34,392 nucleotides of DNA, taken from Bacteroidales bacterium. Lineage in GTDB: Bacteria > Bacteroidota > Bacteroidia > Bacteroidales > UBA932. Below the pieces are notes generated by a model that had not been told where the DNA came from, ran no database searches, and saw nothing but the letters and a program-made list of their open reading frames with translations. Positions 8,796-18,364 of this stretch are shown here, one piece after another. The translations under genes and the position numbers were made by a program. The stretch's first letter is position 1; every line of letters begins with the position of its first letter. The stretch spans positions 1 through 34,392 of the forward strand of contig JAEEXQ010000017.1 of assembly GCA_016287875.1 (NCBI GenBank), read 5' to 3'.

Positions 8796-11266
8796 CCGCG
8801 ATGAAGAAGATAGCGCTTTCCATACTGACCCTGCTGCTCTCGGCCGTCTCCGCGATGGCCGTCCCCGCGACGCCCTATCCCGTGAAATACCGTCAGCCCG
8901 ACGGCACCATCATAGAGCTCCGAATCCACGGCGACGAATTCTTCAGCTACACTACCTGCAAAGGTCAGGTGGTGGCGAAGGATGCCAGGGGATTCTATGT
9001 CCCCGCCCTCAAGCCCGTCCCCGATATGGCCAGGATAAAGGCCCGCAGGGCGGAAAGCAGGGCTGCCGTGCGCGGTTCCAGGCGTGGCCTGCGCCCCTCG
9101 CTCAACGGGGAAACCAGGCATTTCCTGGTGATACTGGTGGATTTCCCCGACCTGCGCTTCACCCTCTCCGACCCTCGCTCCACCTTCAGCAATATGCTCA
9201 ACCAGCAGGGCTTCTCGTACGACGGGGCCACCGGTTCCGCGGGCGAATACTACCGCGACAATTCCAACGGCCGTTTCAATCCGGTCTTCGACGTCGTGGC
9301 TCCGGTCACCGTCTCCAAGGGCTATGCCGAGTATGGAGGAAAGGTGAACGAGGATATCGAAGACAAGGACGTCCCCGGAATGGTCCGCGAGGCCTGCAGG
9401 ATGCTGGACGCTACGGTGGATTTCTCGAAATATGATTATGACGGCGATGGCTTCATCGACAACATCTTCGTCTTCTACGCCGGCTACAGCCAGGCTGAGG
9501 GCGCGGGGGATGATTTCATCTGGCCCCACGCCAGCGGGGCGTACGATCCCGACCTGGTGCTCGACGGGAAGTACCTGTCTTCCTATGCCTGCGGCGAGGA
9601 ATACCGCGGCACCAGCGGCCGGCATCTCACCGGAATTGGCACCTTCTGCCACGAATTCGGGCACGTTCTGGGCCTTCCGGACTACTACGACACCGACAAC
9701 GAGAAGAACGGCAGCACCCCCGGCCTGTACAACTTCTCCCTGATGAGTACGGGCTGCTACAACAATAACGGCCATACCCCTCCCTATCTGGGGGCGATGG
9801 AGAGATTGCAGCTGGGGTGGATTCCCTTCTCCCTGAGCACTTCCGCAGGCCCTGTGACCCTCTCCCCGGTGCAGGAGGACGCCTATCTGGCCACACCATC
9901 TTCGGTGGAAGGGGAGTACTTCCTCTATGAAGTGCGCAACGGGGAGGGATGGGACAAGTCCCTCATACTGAGCTACGGCGAGACTCCGGCGAGGGGTCTG
10001 GTAATCTATCACGTCGATCAGTCGCAGAACCCCGTCGGCACCTACACGGCCGCCGATCTCTGGGAGTTGAACTCCATAAATAACTATGAGGACCATCCCT
10101 GCTATAAGCTGGAATTGCCTTACCGCTCCTTCGGCAGCATCGGAGATATGGTCTATCCCGGCAATTATCACGTGACGAGTTTCGAGGGCACGGGCTGGGA
10201 CGGTCTCAGTACCGGTTATTCCCTCTCCGGCATCAGCTACGCCTCCGGCAAGGTCTCCTTCACCCTCTCCGCCCCCACGCAGAAATCCCTGGTGGGAAGG
10301 GTGACGGGCAGTTCGGGCAATCCTCTGCCCGACGTGCTGGTTTCCAGCCAGGGCTGCAGTGCCAGGACGGATGCCTCGGGGCGCTATGAACTGGTGCTGC
10401 CGGCGTCATCTCCCGAAACCGTGAGCGTGGAGTTTACCAAGGAGATGTACCGCCCCCTGCAGCTTGCGGCCAAGTTTACCGCGGCCTCTTTCCGTCTGGA
10501 CGCCACCCTCTACAGCGTGGCGGAAGGTGTGCCTGTGAACCTTAGCAAGCACGGCAGACCCGCGGGAGCCGTGGGCTTCTCGGAAGTGGCTGAGAGCTAC
10601 TCCGCCACCCTTGCGGTCCGCTTCAAACCCATGGAACTGGTGGATTACAGGGGCTATACCCTGCAGAACATCAATTTCATCCTCTATGGCGATACGGCCG
10701 AGCGGGTGGATGTTTTCGTGGATTTCGATACCGAAAGGGTGCTTACCACCCGGGTGGATGCCATCAGGAGCGGAAACCGTATCAGCGTGGATATCTCCGA
10801 TGCCGAGCTCCGCATTCCTGCCGACAAGACCATATTCGTAGGCATGTCGGTCAAGGGAATCACCGAGCAGTGGTGGATGGGAGTGGATTCCGACCCTGCG
10901 GTCGATGGCGGGGGAGTGATGCTCGGAGATTACACTTCCGGCGGCTCGCGCGACTGGTTCGACTCCGGCTTCAACTTCCTGATAGACTGCGATATAGTGG
11001 AACCGGTCACGGCCCTGGACGCCCTGGGCGTGTACTGGATACCTAATCCCGGCAAGGGGACCTATTCCCTGAATTCTTCCATAGAACTTAAGCTCTCCGG
11101 CATAGGCAGCGAGCTTCCCTCCAAGGTGGAATGGTTCTACGACGGCCACGCCGTTTCTGGCGGAACCCAGTATCTGCGTCAGGCCGGAAAGCACGTCATA
11201 AAAGCACTGCTGAGCTATCAGGATGGCAGTACGGAGGAAATAGAACAGACGATACTCGTTCAGTAA
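8792..11266 (+). CDS. M6-family (immune inhibitor A-like) metallopeptidase
   Basis: 824 residues with an ordinary signal peptide ending SAVSAMA; no lipobox. The zinc motif HEFGH at residues 287-291 is followed by VLGLPDYYDTDN, the M6 signature, and HFLVILVDFPDLRF near residue 110 opens the catalytic domain. A carboxypeptidase-regulatory-like beta-sandwich (LVGRVTGSSGNPLPDVLVS...TDASGRYELVLP) spans about 499-573. The end (about 755-824, KVEWFYDGHAVSG) resembles a PKD/Ig-like domain, not a T9SS sorting domain, so its route to the surface is unclear. The ATG at 8792 overlaps the previous stop; the ATG at 8801 is an alternative that also keeps the signal peptide. It is the last gene of the operon and is followed at once by a strong stem-loop. 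Likely role: secreted or periplasmic protein degradation. Confidence 0.9.
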   Translation: MTAMKKIALSILTLLLSAVSAMAVPATPYPVKYRQPDGTIIELRIHGDEFFSYTTCKGQVVAKDARGFYVPALKPVPDMARIKARRAESRAAVRGSRRGLRPSLNGETRHFLVILVDFPDLRFTLSDPRSTFSNMLNQQGFSYDGATGSAGEYYRDNSNGRFNPVFDVVAPVTVSKGYAEYGGKVNEDIEDKDVPGMVREACRMLDATVDFSKYDYDGDGFIDNIFVFYAGYSQAEGAGDDFIWPHASGAYDPDLVLDGKYLSSYACGEEYRGTSGRHLTGIGTFCHEFGHVLGLPDYYDTDNEKNGSTPGLYNFSLMSTGCYNNNGHTPPYLGAMERLQLGWIPFSLSTSAGPVTLSPVQEDAYLATPSSVEGEYFLYEVRNGEGWDKSLILSYGETPARGLVIYHVDQSQNPVGTYTAADLWELNSINNYEDHPCYKLELPYRSFGSIGDMVYPGNYHVTSFEGTGWDGLSTGYSLSGISYASGKVSFTLSAPTQKSLVGRVTGSSGNPLPDVLVSSQGCSARTDASGRYELVLPASSPETVSVEFTKEMYRPLQLAAKFTAASFRLDATLYSVAEGVPVNLSKHGRPAGAVGFSEVAESYSATLAVRFKPMELVDYRGYTLQNINFILYGDTAERVDVFVDFDTERVLTTRVDAIRSGNRISVDISDAELRIPADKTIFVGMSVKGITEQWWMGVDSDPAVDGGGVMLGDYTSGGSRDWFDSGFNFLIDCDIVEPVTALDALGVYWIPNPGKGTYSLNSSIELKLSGIGSELPSKVEWFYDGHAVSGGTQYLRQAGKHVIKALLSYQDGSTEEIEQTILVQ

Positions 11267-11272
11267 TCAGAA

Positions 11273-11317
11273 AAAAAGCAGTATCTTTGCAGGATTATAC
11301 TTTAGATACTGCTTTTT
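11273..11317. terminator. Bidirectional-type terminator stem-loop before alaS
   Basis: A perfect 14-bp inverted repeat: left arm AAAAAGCAGTATCT (11273-11286), 17-nt loop, right arm AGATACTGCTTTTT (11304-11317). The A-run before and T-run after make it a factor-independent terminator for the protease operon, which ends at 11266. Unusually, it also spans the promoter and nearly all of the untranslated leader of alaS. Confidence 0.8.
11282..11289 (+). promoter_or_regulatory. alaS promoter -7 element TATCTTTG
   Basis: TATCTTTG fits the Bacteroidota -7 consensus TAnnTTTG exactly. Transcription would begin near 11295, leaving a leader of about 26 nt before the ATG at 11321. No good -33 TTTG is visible about 20 bp upstream. 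The element lies inside the left arm and loop of the terminator stem. Confidence 0.55.
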
Positions 11318-11320
11318 ATA

Positions 11321-13939
11321 ATGATGACATCCAAGGAAATACGTCAGAAATTTCTTGACTACTTCGAATCCAAAGGGCATACCGTCGTCCCTTCCGCTCC
11401 GATGGTGGTAAAAAATGACCCTACCCTGATGTTCACCAACGCTGGTATGAACCAGTTCAAGGACATCTTCCTGGGGAATTCGGTGCCTAAGATGCGCCGT
11501 GCCGCCGACAGCCAGAAGTGCCTCCGCGTGAGCGGCAAACACAATGACCTCGAGGAAGTCGGACACGATACCTATCACCATACGATGTTCGAGATGCTCG
11601 GCAACTGGAGCTTCGGCGATTACTTCAAGTCCGAAGCCATTGACTGGGCCTGGGAACTGCTTACCAAGGTTTACGGGATCAATCCCGAACTCCTCTACGC
11701 CACCGTTTTCGAGGGTAGCGCCGAGGATGGCACCGCCCTCGACGAGGAGGCCCGCCAGGCTTGGATGAAGTATCTCCCTGCCGACCGCATCCTCCTCGGC
11801 AACAAGCACGACAACTTTTGGGAGATGGGAGAGACCGGCCCCTGCGGCCCTTGCTCCGAAATCCACATCGATATCCGCACCGCCGAGGAAAAGGCTGCCA
11901 GCGGCATCCCCGGCCGCGATCTGGTGAACCAGAGCGACCCTCACGTGATCGAAATCTGGAACCTGGTGTTCATGCAGTTCGAACGCAAGGCGGACGGCCA
12001 TCTGGAGCCCCTCCCGGCCAAGAACATCGATACCGGTATGGGATTCGAGCGCCTCTGCGCCGTGCTTCAGGGCAAGAACAGCAACTACGACACCGACGTC
12101 TTCTCCGGCCTGCTCGGCAAGCTCGGAGAACTCTCCGGCCATAAATACGGCGAGAGCGCCGATACCGACGTGGCAATGCGCGTCTGCGCCGACCACATCC
12201 GTGCCATCGCCTTCAGCATCGCCGACGGCCAGCTCCCTTCGAACGTGAAGGCCGGCTACGTAATCCGCCGCATCCTTCGCCGTGCAGTCCGCTACGGCTA
12301 CACCTTCCTCGGCTTCAGCGAGCCCTTCCTCTGCAAGCTCATCCCTCAGCTCGTCGAAGATATGGGAGATGCCTATCCCGAGATCAAGGCCCAGCAGAAG
12401 CTCGTCGAGAGCGTCATCCGCGAAGAGGAGCTTGCCTTCCTGCGCACCCTCGACCGCGGAATCAAGCTCCTGGACGACTATATGGCCAAGAACGCCGCCA
12501 CCAAGCTGCTGCCCGGCACCGACGCCTTCGTGCTCTACGACACCTTCGGTTTCCCCATCGACCTTACCGAGCTCATCGCCGGCGAGAAGGGTTACAAGGT
12601 GGATCTGGAAGGATTCCAGGTCGAGCTTGGCAAGCAGAAGGAGCGCGCCCGCAATGCCACCGCCAACGAGTTCGGCGACTGGTCCGTCTATAACGAGGGC
12701 GAGGATGTCGAATTCACCGGCTACGACACCGTCGAGCAGGCCGGCGCCAAGCTGCTCAAGAGCCGCAAGGTGGTCCAGAAGAACAAGGAGATGCTCCAGC
12801 TCGTCTTCGACCGCACTCCTTTCTACGGGGAGATGGGCGGCGAAGTAGGGGATACCGGCATCGCCATCGCTGCCGACGGAGAGGAAATCAAGATACTCAA
12901 CACCGTCAAGGAGAATAACCTTACCATACATATCGCAGACCGTCTGCCCTCCGACCCGGCCGGCAGCTTCGTGCTCAAGGTGGATGCCGCCCGCAGGCAG
13001 CGCATCGCCAACAACCACAGCTGTACGCACCTGCTGGACCAGGCCCTGCGCGAGATAGTTGGCACTCACGTCGAGCAGAAGGGATCCTTCGTCTGCGACA
13101 AGTACTTCCGCTTCGACTTCTCCCACTTCGAGAAGCTTTCCGACGAGCAGATGCGCGCCGTAGAGGCCCGTGTGAACGAGCTCATCCGCAGCAACTTCCC
13201 TCTGGTCGAGAACCGTGCCGCCACCATGGCCGAGGCCCAGGAAATGGGCGCCATCGCCCTCTTCGGCGAGAAGTACGGCGACCTGGTGCGCGTGGTCAAG
13301 TTCGGCCCCAGCGTGGAGCTCTGCGGCGGTTGCCACACCTCCCGCACAGGTAACATAGGCTTCTTCAAGATTACCTCCGAATCCGCCATCGCGGCCGGCA
13401 TACGCCGTATCGAGGCGGTCACCGGCGAAGAGGCCGAGGGCCTCGTGTATGGCATGCAGGACACCATCCGCACCGCCCGCGCGATGTTCGGCGGCGTGCC
13501 CGGCCTCACCGATGCCATCCAGCGCCTCATCGACGAAAACGACAACTATAAGAAGCAGATAGCAGAGATAGCCAAGGAAAAGACGGCTCAGCTCAAGAAG
13601 GAACTGCTCGCCAAGGCCGTTACGGGAAATGGCCACAATGTGGTGAGCATCGACTCTCCCTGCGACCTGGTGATGCTGCGCGACGCTGCCACTATGCTGC
13701 AGAAAGAGGCCGAAAACTTCGTGATTGCGGCCGCCTTCGAATCCGCCGGCAAGCCCCAGCTGCTGCTGATGTACTCCCAGGATCTGGTGAAGGCAGGCAA
13801 GAATGCCGGTGCCGACATACGCGAAGCTGCCAAGTGCATACAGGGCGGCGGTGGCGGCCAGCCCGGCCTTGCTACCGCTGGCGGCAAGGATATTGCAGGA
13901 TTGGCTGCTGCCCTCCGCACAATGATTGACAAGATTTGA
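11321..13939 (+). CDS. alaS: Alanine--tRNA ligase
   Basis: 872 residues, the normal length. The enzyme charges tRNA-Ala with alanine in the cytoplasm. The class II catalytic core is at the N-terminus ([50 protein letters not shown]). The editing domain carries the zinc ligands H566 and H570 (HSCTH) and C668 and H672 (CGGCH). The C-terminal DHHA1 domain ends with [19 protein letters not shown]. The ATG at 11321 lies 3 bp after the terminator stem and has no Shine-Dalgarno sequence, as is common in Bacteroidota; the ATG at 11324 is an equally possible start. The stop overlaps the TTG start of the next gene as TTGA. Confidence 0.98.
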   Translation: MMTSKEIRQKFLDYFESKGHTVVPSAPMVVKNDPTLMFTNAGMNQFKDIFLGNSVPKMRRAADSQKCLRVSGKHNDLEEVGHDTYHHTMFEMLGNWSFGDYFKSEAIDWAWELLTKVYGINPELLYATVFEGSAEDGTALDEEARQAWMKYLPADRILLGNKHDNFWEMGETGPCGPCSEIHIDIRTAEEKAASGIPGRDLVNQSDPHVIEIWNLVFMQFERKADGHLEPLPAKNIDTGMGFERLCAVLQGKNSNYDTDVFSGLLGKLGELSGHKYGESADTDVAMRVCADHIRAIAFSIADGQLPSNVKAGYVIRRILRRAVRYGYTFLGFSEPFLCKLIPQLVEDMGDAYPEIKAQQKLVESVIREEELAFLRTLDRGIKLLDDYMAKNAATKLLPGTDAFVLYDTFGFPIDLTELIAGEKGYKVDLEGFQVELGKQKERARNATANEFGDWSVYNEGEDVEFTGYDTVEQAGAKLLKSRKVVQKNKEMLQLVFDRTPFYGEMGGEVGDTGIAIAADGEEIKILNTVKENNLTIHIADRLPSDPAGSFVLKVDAARRQRIANNHSCTHLLDQALREIVGTHVEQKGSFVCDKYFRFDFSHFEKLSDEQMRAVEARVNELIRSNFPLVENRAATMAEAQEMGAIALFGEKYGDLVRVVKFGPSVELCGGCHTSRTGNIGFFKITSESAIAAGIRRIEAVTGEEAEGLVYGMQDTIRTARAMFGGVPGLTDAIQRLIDENDNYKKQIAEIAKEKTAQLKKELLAKAVTGNGHNVVSIDSPCDLVMLRDAATMLQKEAENFVIAAAFESAGKPQLLLMYSQDLVKAGKNAGADIREAAKCIQGGGGGQPGLATAGGKDIAGLAAALRTMIDKI

Positions 13940-16443
13940 AAAGGCTCGACAGATTCATACTCACATCGTTCATAGGACCGTTCTTCGCGATCCTGCTCAT
14001 AGTCATATTCATCCTGATGATGCAGTTCCTCTGGGTGTATATCGACGAGCTGGTAGGCAAGGGCCTGGGCCTGGGCGTGGTGCTGGAGTTCATGCTGCTG
14101 GGAGGATGTACCATCCTTCCCCTGGCCCTCCCGCTCGCCACGCTTCTGTCCGCTATGATGGTGATGGGTATGATGGGCGACAACAACGAGCTTATGGCCA
14201 TCAAGAGCTCGGGCATATCGCTTGCCCGCGTGATGGCTCCGCTGATAGTCGCTTCGGTGGCGATCAGCATAGGCGCGTTCTACATCGGTAACAACCTGGT
14301 GCCCATAGCCTGGAACGAGATCTATACCCTGCGGGATGACATAGGCAAGACCAAGAACGAGATAAAGATCCCCGCCGGCACCTTCTACGACGGCATCGAG
14401 GGCTACGTGCTCCGCACCGAGACCCAGGATGCCAATGGAATGATGCACGGGGTGATGGTCTACGACCACACCGCCGGCAAGGGTAATACATCTCTTTCCA
14501 TCGCCGATTCCGCTATGATGAAGATGAGTGCCAACAAGGACTATCTCACCTTCACCCTCTTCAACGGCACCAATTATCAGGAGAACAACACCCGTAAGTA
14601 CAGGGACACCCTCCGCGAGCTCCAGCACATCGATTTCGACCGTCAGGAGCTTATCATCCCCCTCAAGAACTACAGTTTCCACAAGTCCGACAGCAGCCGC
14701 TACGGGGACCAGGTGAAGACTATGCGTCTGCGCCAGCTCAAGGTGCAGAAGGATTCTCTCGAGAAGGAGGCCGGGGTGTCGCTCGACAACCGCTACCACC
14801 AGATGCGCAGGTATGGCTCCTTCACCCTGCGTTCGCAGCTGGATACCGCGGAACTCGCTTCCCGCGCGCAATACCGCAATTATTTCGCCGACGAGAACTA
14901 TCTCAAGTGGAAGAATGTCGCCAAGAAGAAGCGTGCCTATGAGCGTGCGGCCGAGAACGCCGAACGTCTCCAGAGCAATCTTCTGTCGTACCAGAGCGAG
15001 GTGGAAAGCTATTACTTTTATCTCCGCCGCACCAATATCGAGTTGCTGAAGAAGTTCGCCCAGGCCCTCGCCTGCCTGCTGCTCTTCTTCATCGGAGCCC
15101 CTCTGGGCGCCTTCGTGCGCAAGGGTTCCCTCGGAGTCAGCGCCATCATCTCGGTGCTCTTCTTCGTGCTCTACTGGGTGGTGGACATCACCGGCACCAA
15201 ACTGGCGCGCGACGGCGCTATGGGAGCGCCCCTCGGGGCCTTCATATCCGCCGTGGTCCTCGGCCCTATCGGGGCCTATCTGACATCGCGGGCCATCAAG
15301 GACGCTACCCTCTTCAGCAATGATTCCCTGCTCAACTACTGGCGCAAGCTCAAGAGCAAGGTGGGCCGTTTCTTCCGTCCCAAGAGAATCGTGTTCATGG
15401 GCACGCCCGAATTTGCCGTGGCGTCGCTGGACGCCCTGCTCAAGGCCCGCTTCAAGGTGGTCGGCGTGGTTACCGTGGCCGACAAACCCAGCGGACGCGG
15501 CCTGGAAGTGCATCAGAGCGCGGTCAAGAAATATGCGGTCGAGCACGGTATCCCCGTGCTGCAGCCCATCAAGATGAAGGATCCCGAGTTCCTGGAGCAG
15601 CTCGCTGCCTGGAAGGCGGACCTTTTCGTGGTGGTGGCCTTCAGGATGCTGCCCGAAGTCGTGTGGTCTATGCCCCGCTTCGGCACCTTCAACCTGCACG
15701 CAGCCCTTCTTCCCCAGTACCGTGGTGCGGCTCCTATCAACTGGGCCGTCATCAACGGTGAGAGGATTACCGGCGTCACGACCTTTATGATCGACAAGGA
15801 TATCGACACCGGCGGCATCATCCTCCGTCACGAGGTGCGCATTGGCCGCGACGATACTGCGGGTGACCTGCACGACCGCCTGATGGAGGTGGGTGCGGGA
15901 CTGGTCGTGGAGACTACCGAGGGTATCTTCCAGCATAATGTCGAAACCCGCGTGCAGAGGTCGTTCGTGCAGGGTTCGGAGGTTCTGAAGCCTGCGCCGA
16001 AGCTTACCAAGGAGAATACGCGAATCGACTGGAGCCGCAGCTGCGAGTCCATACGCAATCTCGTCCGCGGCCTCAATCCTTACCCCTCCGCCTGGACCAC
16101 CCTAGTCCGCGACGGCAAATCCACCGACGTCAAAATCTTCGCCGTCGGCCCTGCTGCGATTGGTGTTGCGACGGGGCAGGGCGTACCCCCTGAAACCCAT
16201 GCCACCCTCGGCAATGTAAGAGGGGGGACCGCGTCAGCGGTGGGGTCGAGCGCAAGCGAGACGGTTGAAGGGGGTACCCCTGCCCCGTGCGGCAGTGTAA
16301 GGGCCGACGGCGGGCGTCTGCTGGTGAAGACCGGAGACGGCTGGGCGGAAGTGAAGGAACTGCAGCTTGCGGGCAAGAAGCGTATGGCCGCCGATGCCTT
16401 CCTGCGCGGATTCCGTGAAATAGAGACATATAAGTTCGTATAA
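13936..16443 (+). CDS. fmt: LptF/LptG-family permease fused to methionyl-tRNA formyltransferase
   Basis: One 835-residue frame holds two whole proteins. Residues 1 to about 480 are a YjgP/YjgQ (LptF/LptG) permease: N-terminal membrane segments ([15 protein letters not shown] onward), a periplasmic part, then [17 protein letters not shown] and more C-terminal membrane segments. With LptB, such permeases extract LPS for transport to the outer membrane. From residue 483 ([11 protein letters not shown]) it is Fmt, which formylates Met-tRNAfMet using 10-formyl-THF. N586, H588 and D624 match the E. coli catalytic residues N106, H108 and D144 with a constant offset of 480. The linker ([13 protein letters not shown]) is basic. 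There is no ATG at the usual Fmt start. The permease starts at TTG 13936, overlapping alaS; no ATG precedes the first membrane segment. The LptG C-terminus faces the cytoplasm, so an active membrane-bound Fmt is possible (inference). A palindromic element interrupts the Fmt C-domain. Confidence 0.88.
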   Translation: MKRLDRFILTSFIGPFFAILLIVIFILMMQFLWVYIDELVGKGLGLGVVLEFMLLGGCTILPLALPLATLLSAMMVMGMMGDNNELMAIKSSGISLARVMAPLIVASVAISIGAFYIGNNLVPIAWNEIYTLRDDIGKTKNEIKIPAGTFYDGIEGYVLRTETQDANGMMHGVMVYDHTAGKGNTSLSIADSAMMKMSANKDYLTFTLFNGTNYQENNTRKYRDTLRELQHIDFDRQELIIPLKNYSFHKSDSSRYGDQVKTMRLRQLKVQKDSLEKEAGVSLDNRYHQMRRYGSFTLRSQLDTAELASRAQYRNYFADENYLKWKNVAKKKRAYERAAENAERLQSNLLSYQSEVESYYFYLRRTNIELLKKFAQALACLLLFFIGAPLGAFVRKGSLGVSAIISVLFFVLYWVVDITGTKLARDGAMGAPLGAFISAVVLGPIGAYLTSRAIKDATLFSNDSLLNYWRKLKSKVGRFFRPKRIVFMGTPEFAVASLDALLKARFKVVGVVTVADKPSGRGLEVHQSAVKKYAVEHGIPVLQPIKMKDPEFLEQLAAWKADLFVVVAFRMLPEVVWSMPRFGTFNLHAALLPQYRGAAPINWAVINGERITGVTTFMIDKDIDTGGIILRHEVRIGRDDTAGDLHDRLMEVGAGLVVETTEGIFQHNVETRVQRSFVQGSEVLKPAPKLTKENTRIDWSRSCESIRNLVRGLNPYPSAWTTLVRDGKSTDVKIFAVGPAAIGVATGQGVPPETHATLGNVRGGTASAVGSSASETVEGGTPAPCGSVRADGGRLLVKTGDGWAEVKELQLAGKKRMAADAFLRGFREIETYKFV
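16172..16287 (+). repeat. In-frame palindromic element, copy A (inside fmt)
   Basis: About 117 bp bounded by imperfect inverted arms: CGGGGCAGGGCGTACCCCC at 16172-16190 against GGGGGTACCCCTGCCCCG at 16270-16287, with one bulged C at 16182. An inner hairpin ACCGC-GTCA-GCGGT lies at 16228-16241. It encodes residues about 746-784 of the fusion protein ([20 protein letters not shown] onward), a Gly/Ser/Thr-rich loop where other Fmt proteins have a short turn before the DGG...LLVKTGDG strand. The blocks at 16200-16213 and 16255-16270 are identical, in reverse complement, to blocks in copy B inside gltA. TGCG lies on both sides and might be a target duplication, but this is weak. Confidence 0.85.
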
Positions 16444-17411
16444 TGCCGAAGTATGTATTCAACCCCATCACACTGGTTTACGAGGTCCGCGAAGAACCCC
16501 GCTATGCCCGGCATTTGCGCACTGCAGCCTTCGTGCTGATATCCGTCGGACTCTGCATACTCTACTTCTGGCTCTACACGTCCGTATTCGGCTTCGACCT
16601 CCCCAAGACCGCCCGCCTCAAGCGCGAAAACGCCCGCTGGCAATCCAAGATAGCTCTCGCCGAAAGGCAGATGGACATATTCGAAGAGAAGCTCGAAGGC
16701 ATCGAGGAACGCGACGACAACGTGTACCGTTCCATCTTCGGCCTGAACGTGATCCCCGAGCAGGTCAAGGAGGCCAAGCAGGATCCCGGGGCCGACCCCC
16801 TGACCGCAAGGCTGAACGCCCTCACCAAGCGTGCCTACGTACGCACTATGGCCCTGGACGAGGTGTACGGAATCGCGGTGAATGCGGGAGATATGGTCTC
16901 CCACATCCCCGCCGTGCCCCCCATACTCCCCAAGAAGGGAGCCTTCCATATGGCGAGCCCCTTCGGCTACCGCACCGACCCCGTGTACGGCGGAACCCGC
17001 TTCCACGCAGGCCAGGACTTCGCGGCGGCGGTGGGATTCCCCGTGTATGTGACCGGCGACGGTGTGGTGGAGAAGGTGAATTTCGGATTCACGGGCTATG
17101 GCTACGAGGTGATAGTCGATCACGGATTCGGCTACAAGACGCGCTACGCCCACCTCAGCCGCATCGACGTGGCCAAGGGCATGAAGCTGCTGCGCGGGGA
17201 CCGCATCGGCTCCGTGGGCCGCACCGGCAAGGCCACCGGCCCGCATCTGCACTACGAGGTGCTCTACAAGGGAAATGCTATCAATCCCTACAGCTATATG
17301 AACCTGGATATGTCGGTCGAGGAGTACATCGCGATGATTACCCGCCGCCGCGAGGAATCCGGGCCCAAGACCAAATCCACCCTCGAACTGCTTAAAGGAC
17401 ACGGACGATGA
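16443..17411 (+). CDS. M23-family peptidoglycan endopeptidase (MepM-like)
   Basis: 322 residues. A short cytoplasmic N-terminus is followed by one membrane segment (about 27-50, TAAFVLISVGLCILYFWLY) and a coiled coil (about 58-90). The C-terminal LytM/M23 domain has the zinc ligands H188 and D192 (HAGQD) and the HLHYE motif with H268 and H270. It should be an inner-membrane-anchored periplasmic enzyme that cuts peptide cross-links in peptidoglycan. All ligands are present, so it should be active rather than an EnvC-like activator. The ATG overlaps the fmt stop by one base (TAATG), and the stop overlaps the next M23 gene as ATGA. Confidence 0.93.
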   Translation: MPKYVFNPITLVYEVREEPRYARHLRTAAFVLISVGLCILYFWLYTSVFGFDLPKTARLKRENARWQSKIALAERQMDIFEEKLEGIEERDDNVYRSIFGLNVIPEQVKEAKQDPGADPLTARLNALTKRAYVRTMALDEVYGIAVNAGDMVSHIPAVPPILPKKGAFHMASPFGYRTDPVYGGTRFHAGQDFAAAVGFPVYVTGDGVVEKVNFGFTGYGYEVIVDHGFGYKTRYAHLSRIDVAKGMKLLRGDRIGSVGRTGKATGPHLHYEVLYKGNAINPYSYMNLDMSVEEYIAMITRRREESGPKTKSTLELLKGHGR

Positions 17412-18361
17412 AGATGAAGACCTACATATTCGATTCGGCCGCCGTGAGCGTGCGCAAGTTCACCAGGTCGGCGTGGACGGTGCTTTCCACCGTGCTGCGC
17501 CTGGTGCTGGTGTCGCTGGCCCTGTTCATAGCGCTGTATCTTGTCTTCTCCCTTTTCATCAGCACCGACACCGAGAAGAATCTCCGCCGCGAGAACAAGC
17601 TCTACGAGAAGGCCTTCGCCGACATCCCCGCCCGCCAGAAACTCCTCTCCGAGTCCATCGACATACTCAAGTGGAAGGACGGGCGCATCTACGAGGAGGT
17701 CTTCCATACCAATGCCCCCGACCCCGATCCCGTGGGCTCGCTGGACTTCCTTTTCGGAGCGGATACCATCCCCGACGGGAAGATAGTCACCTACACCACC
17801 CGCAAGGCCGATGCCCTGCTGCAGACGGCCCTCAAGGTGGATGAGGCCTTCGAGAAAATCTACCGCACCCTGGCCTCGGAAGGTTTCGCCATGCCGCCTA
17901 TGAGCCTCCCGGTGAAGGATGTTTCTTCCCCGCAGATAGGCGCGTCCATAGGCTCGAGGCTGAATCCCTACTACAAGACGGAGGTGAGCCACCATGGGCT
18001 GGATGTCATCGTCCCCCAGGGCTCGTCGGTCTATGCCCCGGCCGAGGGAACGGTGGAGAGGGTGGTGCGCTCCTCGAAGGGGGACGGCAATACCCTGGAG
18101 ATACGCCACACCGGCGGATATGTCACCCGCTACCTGCATCTGGCCGAGATTTTCGTCTCCGCCGGGCAGAAGGTCCGCAGGGGAGGGAGGATAGCTACCG
18201 TGGGTATGTCGGGCAATGCGTACGCCCCGCATCTGCATTATGAGGTGCTGCGCGATTCCCGCCTCTGCGATCCGGTTAACTACCTCTTCGGATCGGTCAG
18301 TCCCTCGGAGTACGCCAACTATCTGTATATGTCGATAAATACCCGTCAATCAATGGATTAA
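17408..18361 (+). CDS. Second M23-family peptidoglycan endopeptidase
   Basis: 317 residues with the same plan as the gene before it: membrane segment (about 30-52, LVLVSLALFIALYLVFSLF), coiled coil (NLRRENKLYEKAFADI onward) and C-terminal M23 domain with H195 and D199 (HHGLD) and H275 and H277 (HLHYE). The two are clearly paralogues but well diverged; tandem M23 genes next to a short MerR-type gene form a recurring arrangement in Bacteroidota as far as I recall. Likely a periplasmic endopeptidase for wall growth. It starts inside the previous stop (ATGA), and the MerR-type gene begins 3 bp after its stop. Confidence 0.92.
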   Translation: MKMKTYIFDSAAVSVRKFTRSAWTVLSTVLRLVLVSLALFIALYLVFSLFISTDTEKNLRRENKLYEKAFADIPARQKLLSESIDILKWKDGRIYEEVFHTNAPDPDPVGSLDFLFGADTIPDGKIVTYTTRKADALLQTALKVDEAFEKIYRTLASEGFAMPPMSLPVKDVSSPQIGASIGSRLNPYYKTEVSHHGLDVIVPQGSSVYAPAEGTVERVVRSSKGDGNTLEIRHTGGYVTRYLHLAEIFVSAGQKVRRGGRIATVGMSGNAYAPHLHYEVLRDSRLCDPVNYLFGSVSPSEYANYLYMSINTRQSMD

Positions 18362-18364
18362 CAT

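Noticed and set aside
8561..10171. A 536-codon minus-strand frame opposite the M6 peptidase
   Set aside because: Antisense of a well-supported gene; no start context or domain.
10200..11266. A T9SS sorting domain at the end of the M6 peptidase
   Set aside because: The end resembles a PKD/Ig-like domain and lacks the final GxY-x-V...K pattern seen in the subtilase.
11267..13636. A 789-codon open frame on the minus strand opposite alaS
   Set aside because: It is the mirror of a strongly conserved, full-length alaS; long antisense frames are common in GC-rich genes with this codon use. The protein shows no recognisable domain.
13588..15936. A 782-codon minus-strand frame opposite the permease-fmt gene
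   Set aside because: Histidine- and glycine-rich composition typical of an antisense shadow; the plus-strand gene has clear motifs throughout.
13936..16443. The permease-fmt fusion as a simple frameshift error
   Set aside because: Both halves are in the same frame with no change of composition or frame at the join; an error would have to remove a stop codon exactly. It remains testable with reads.
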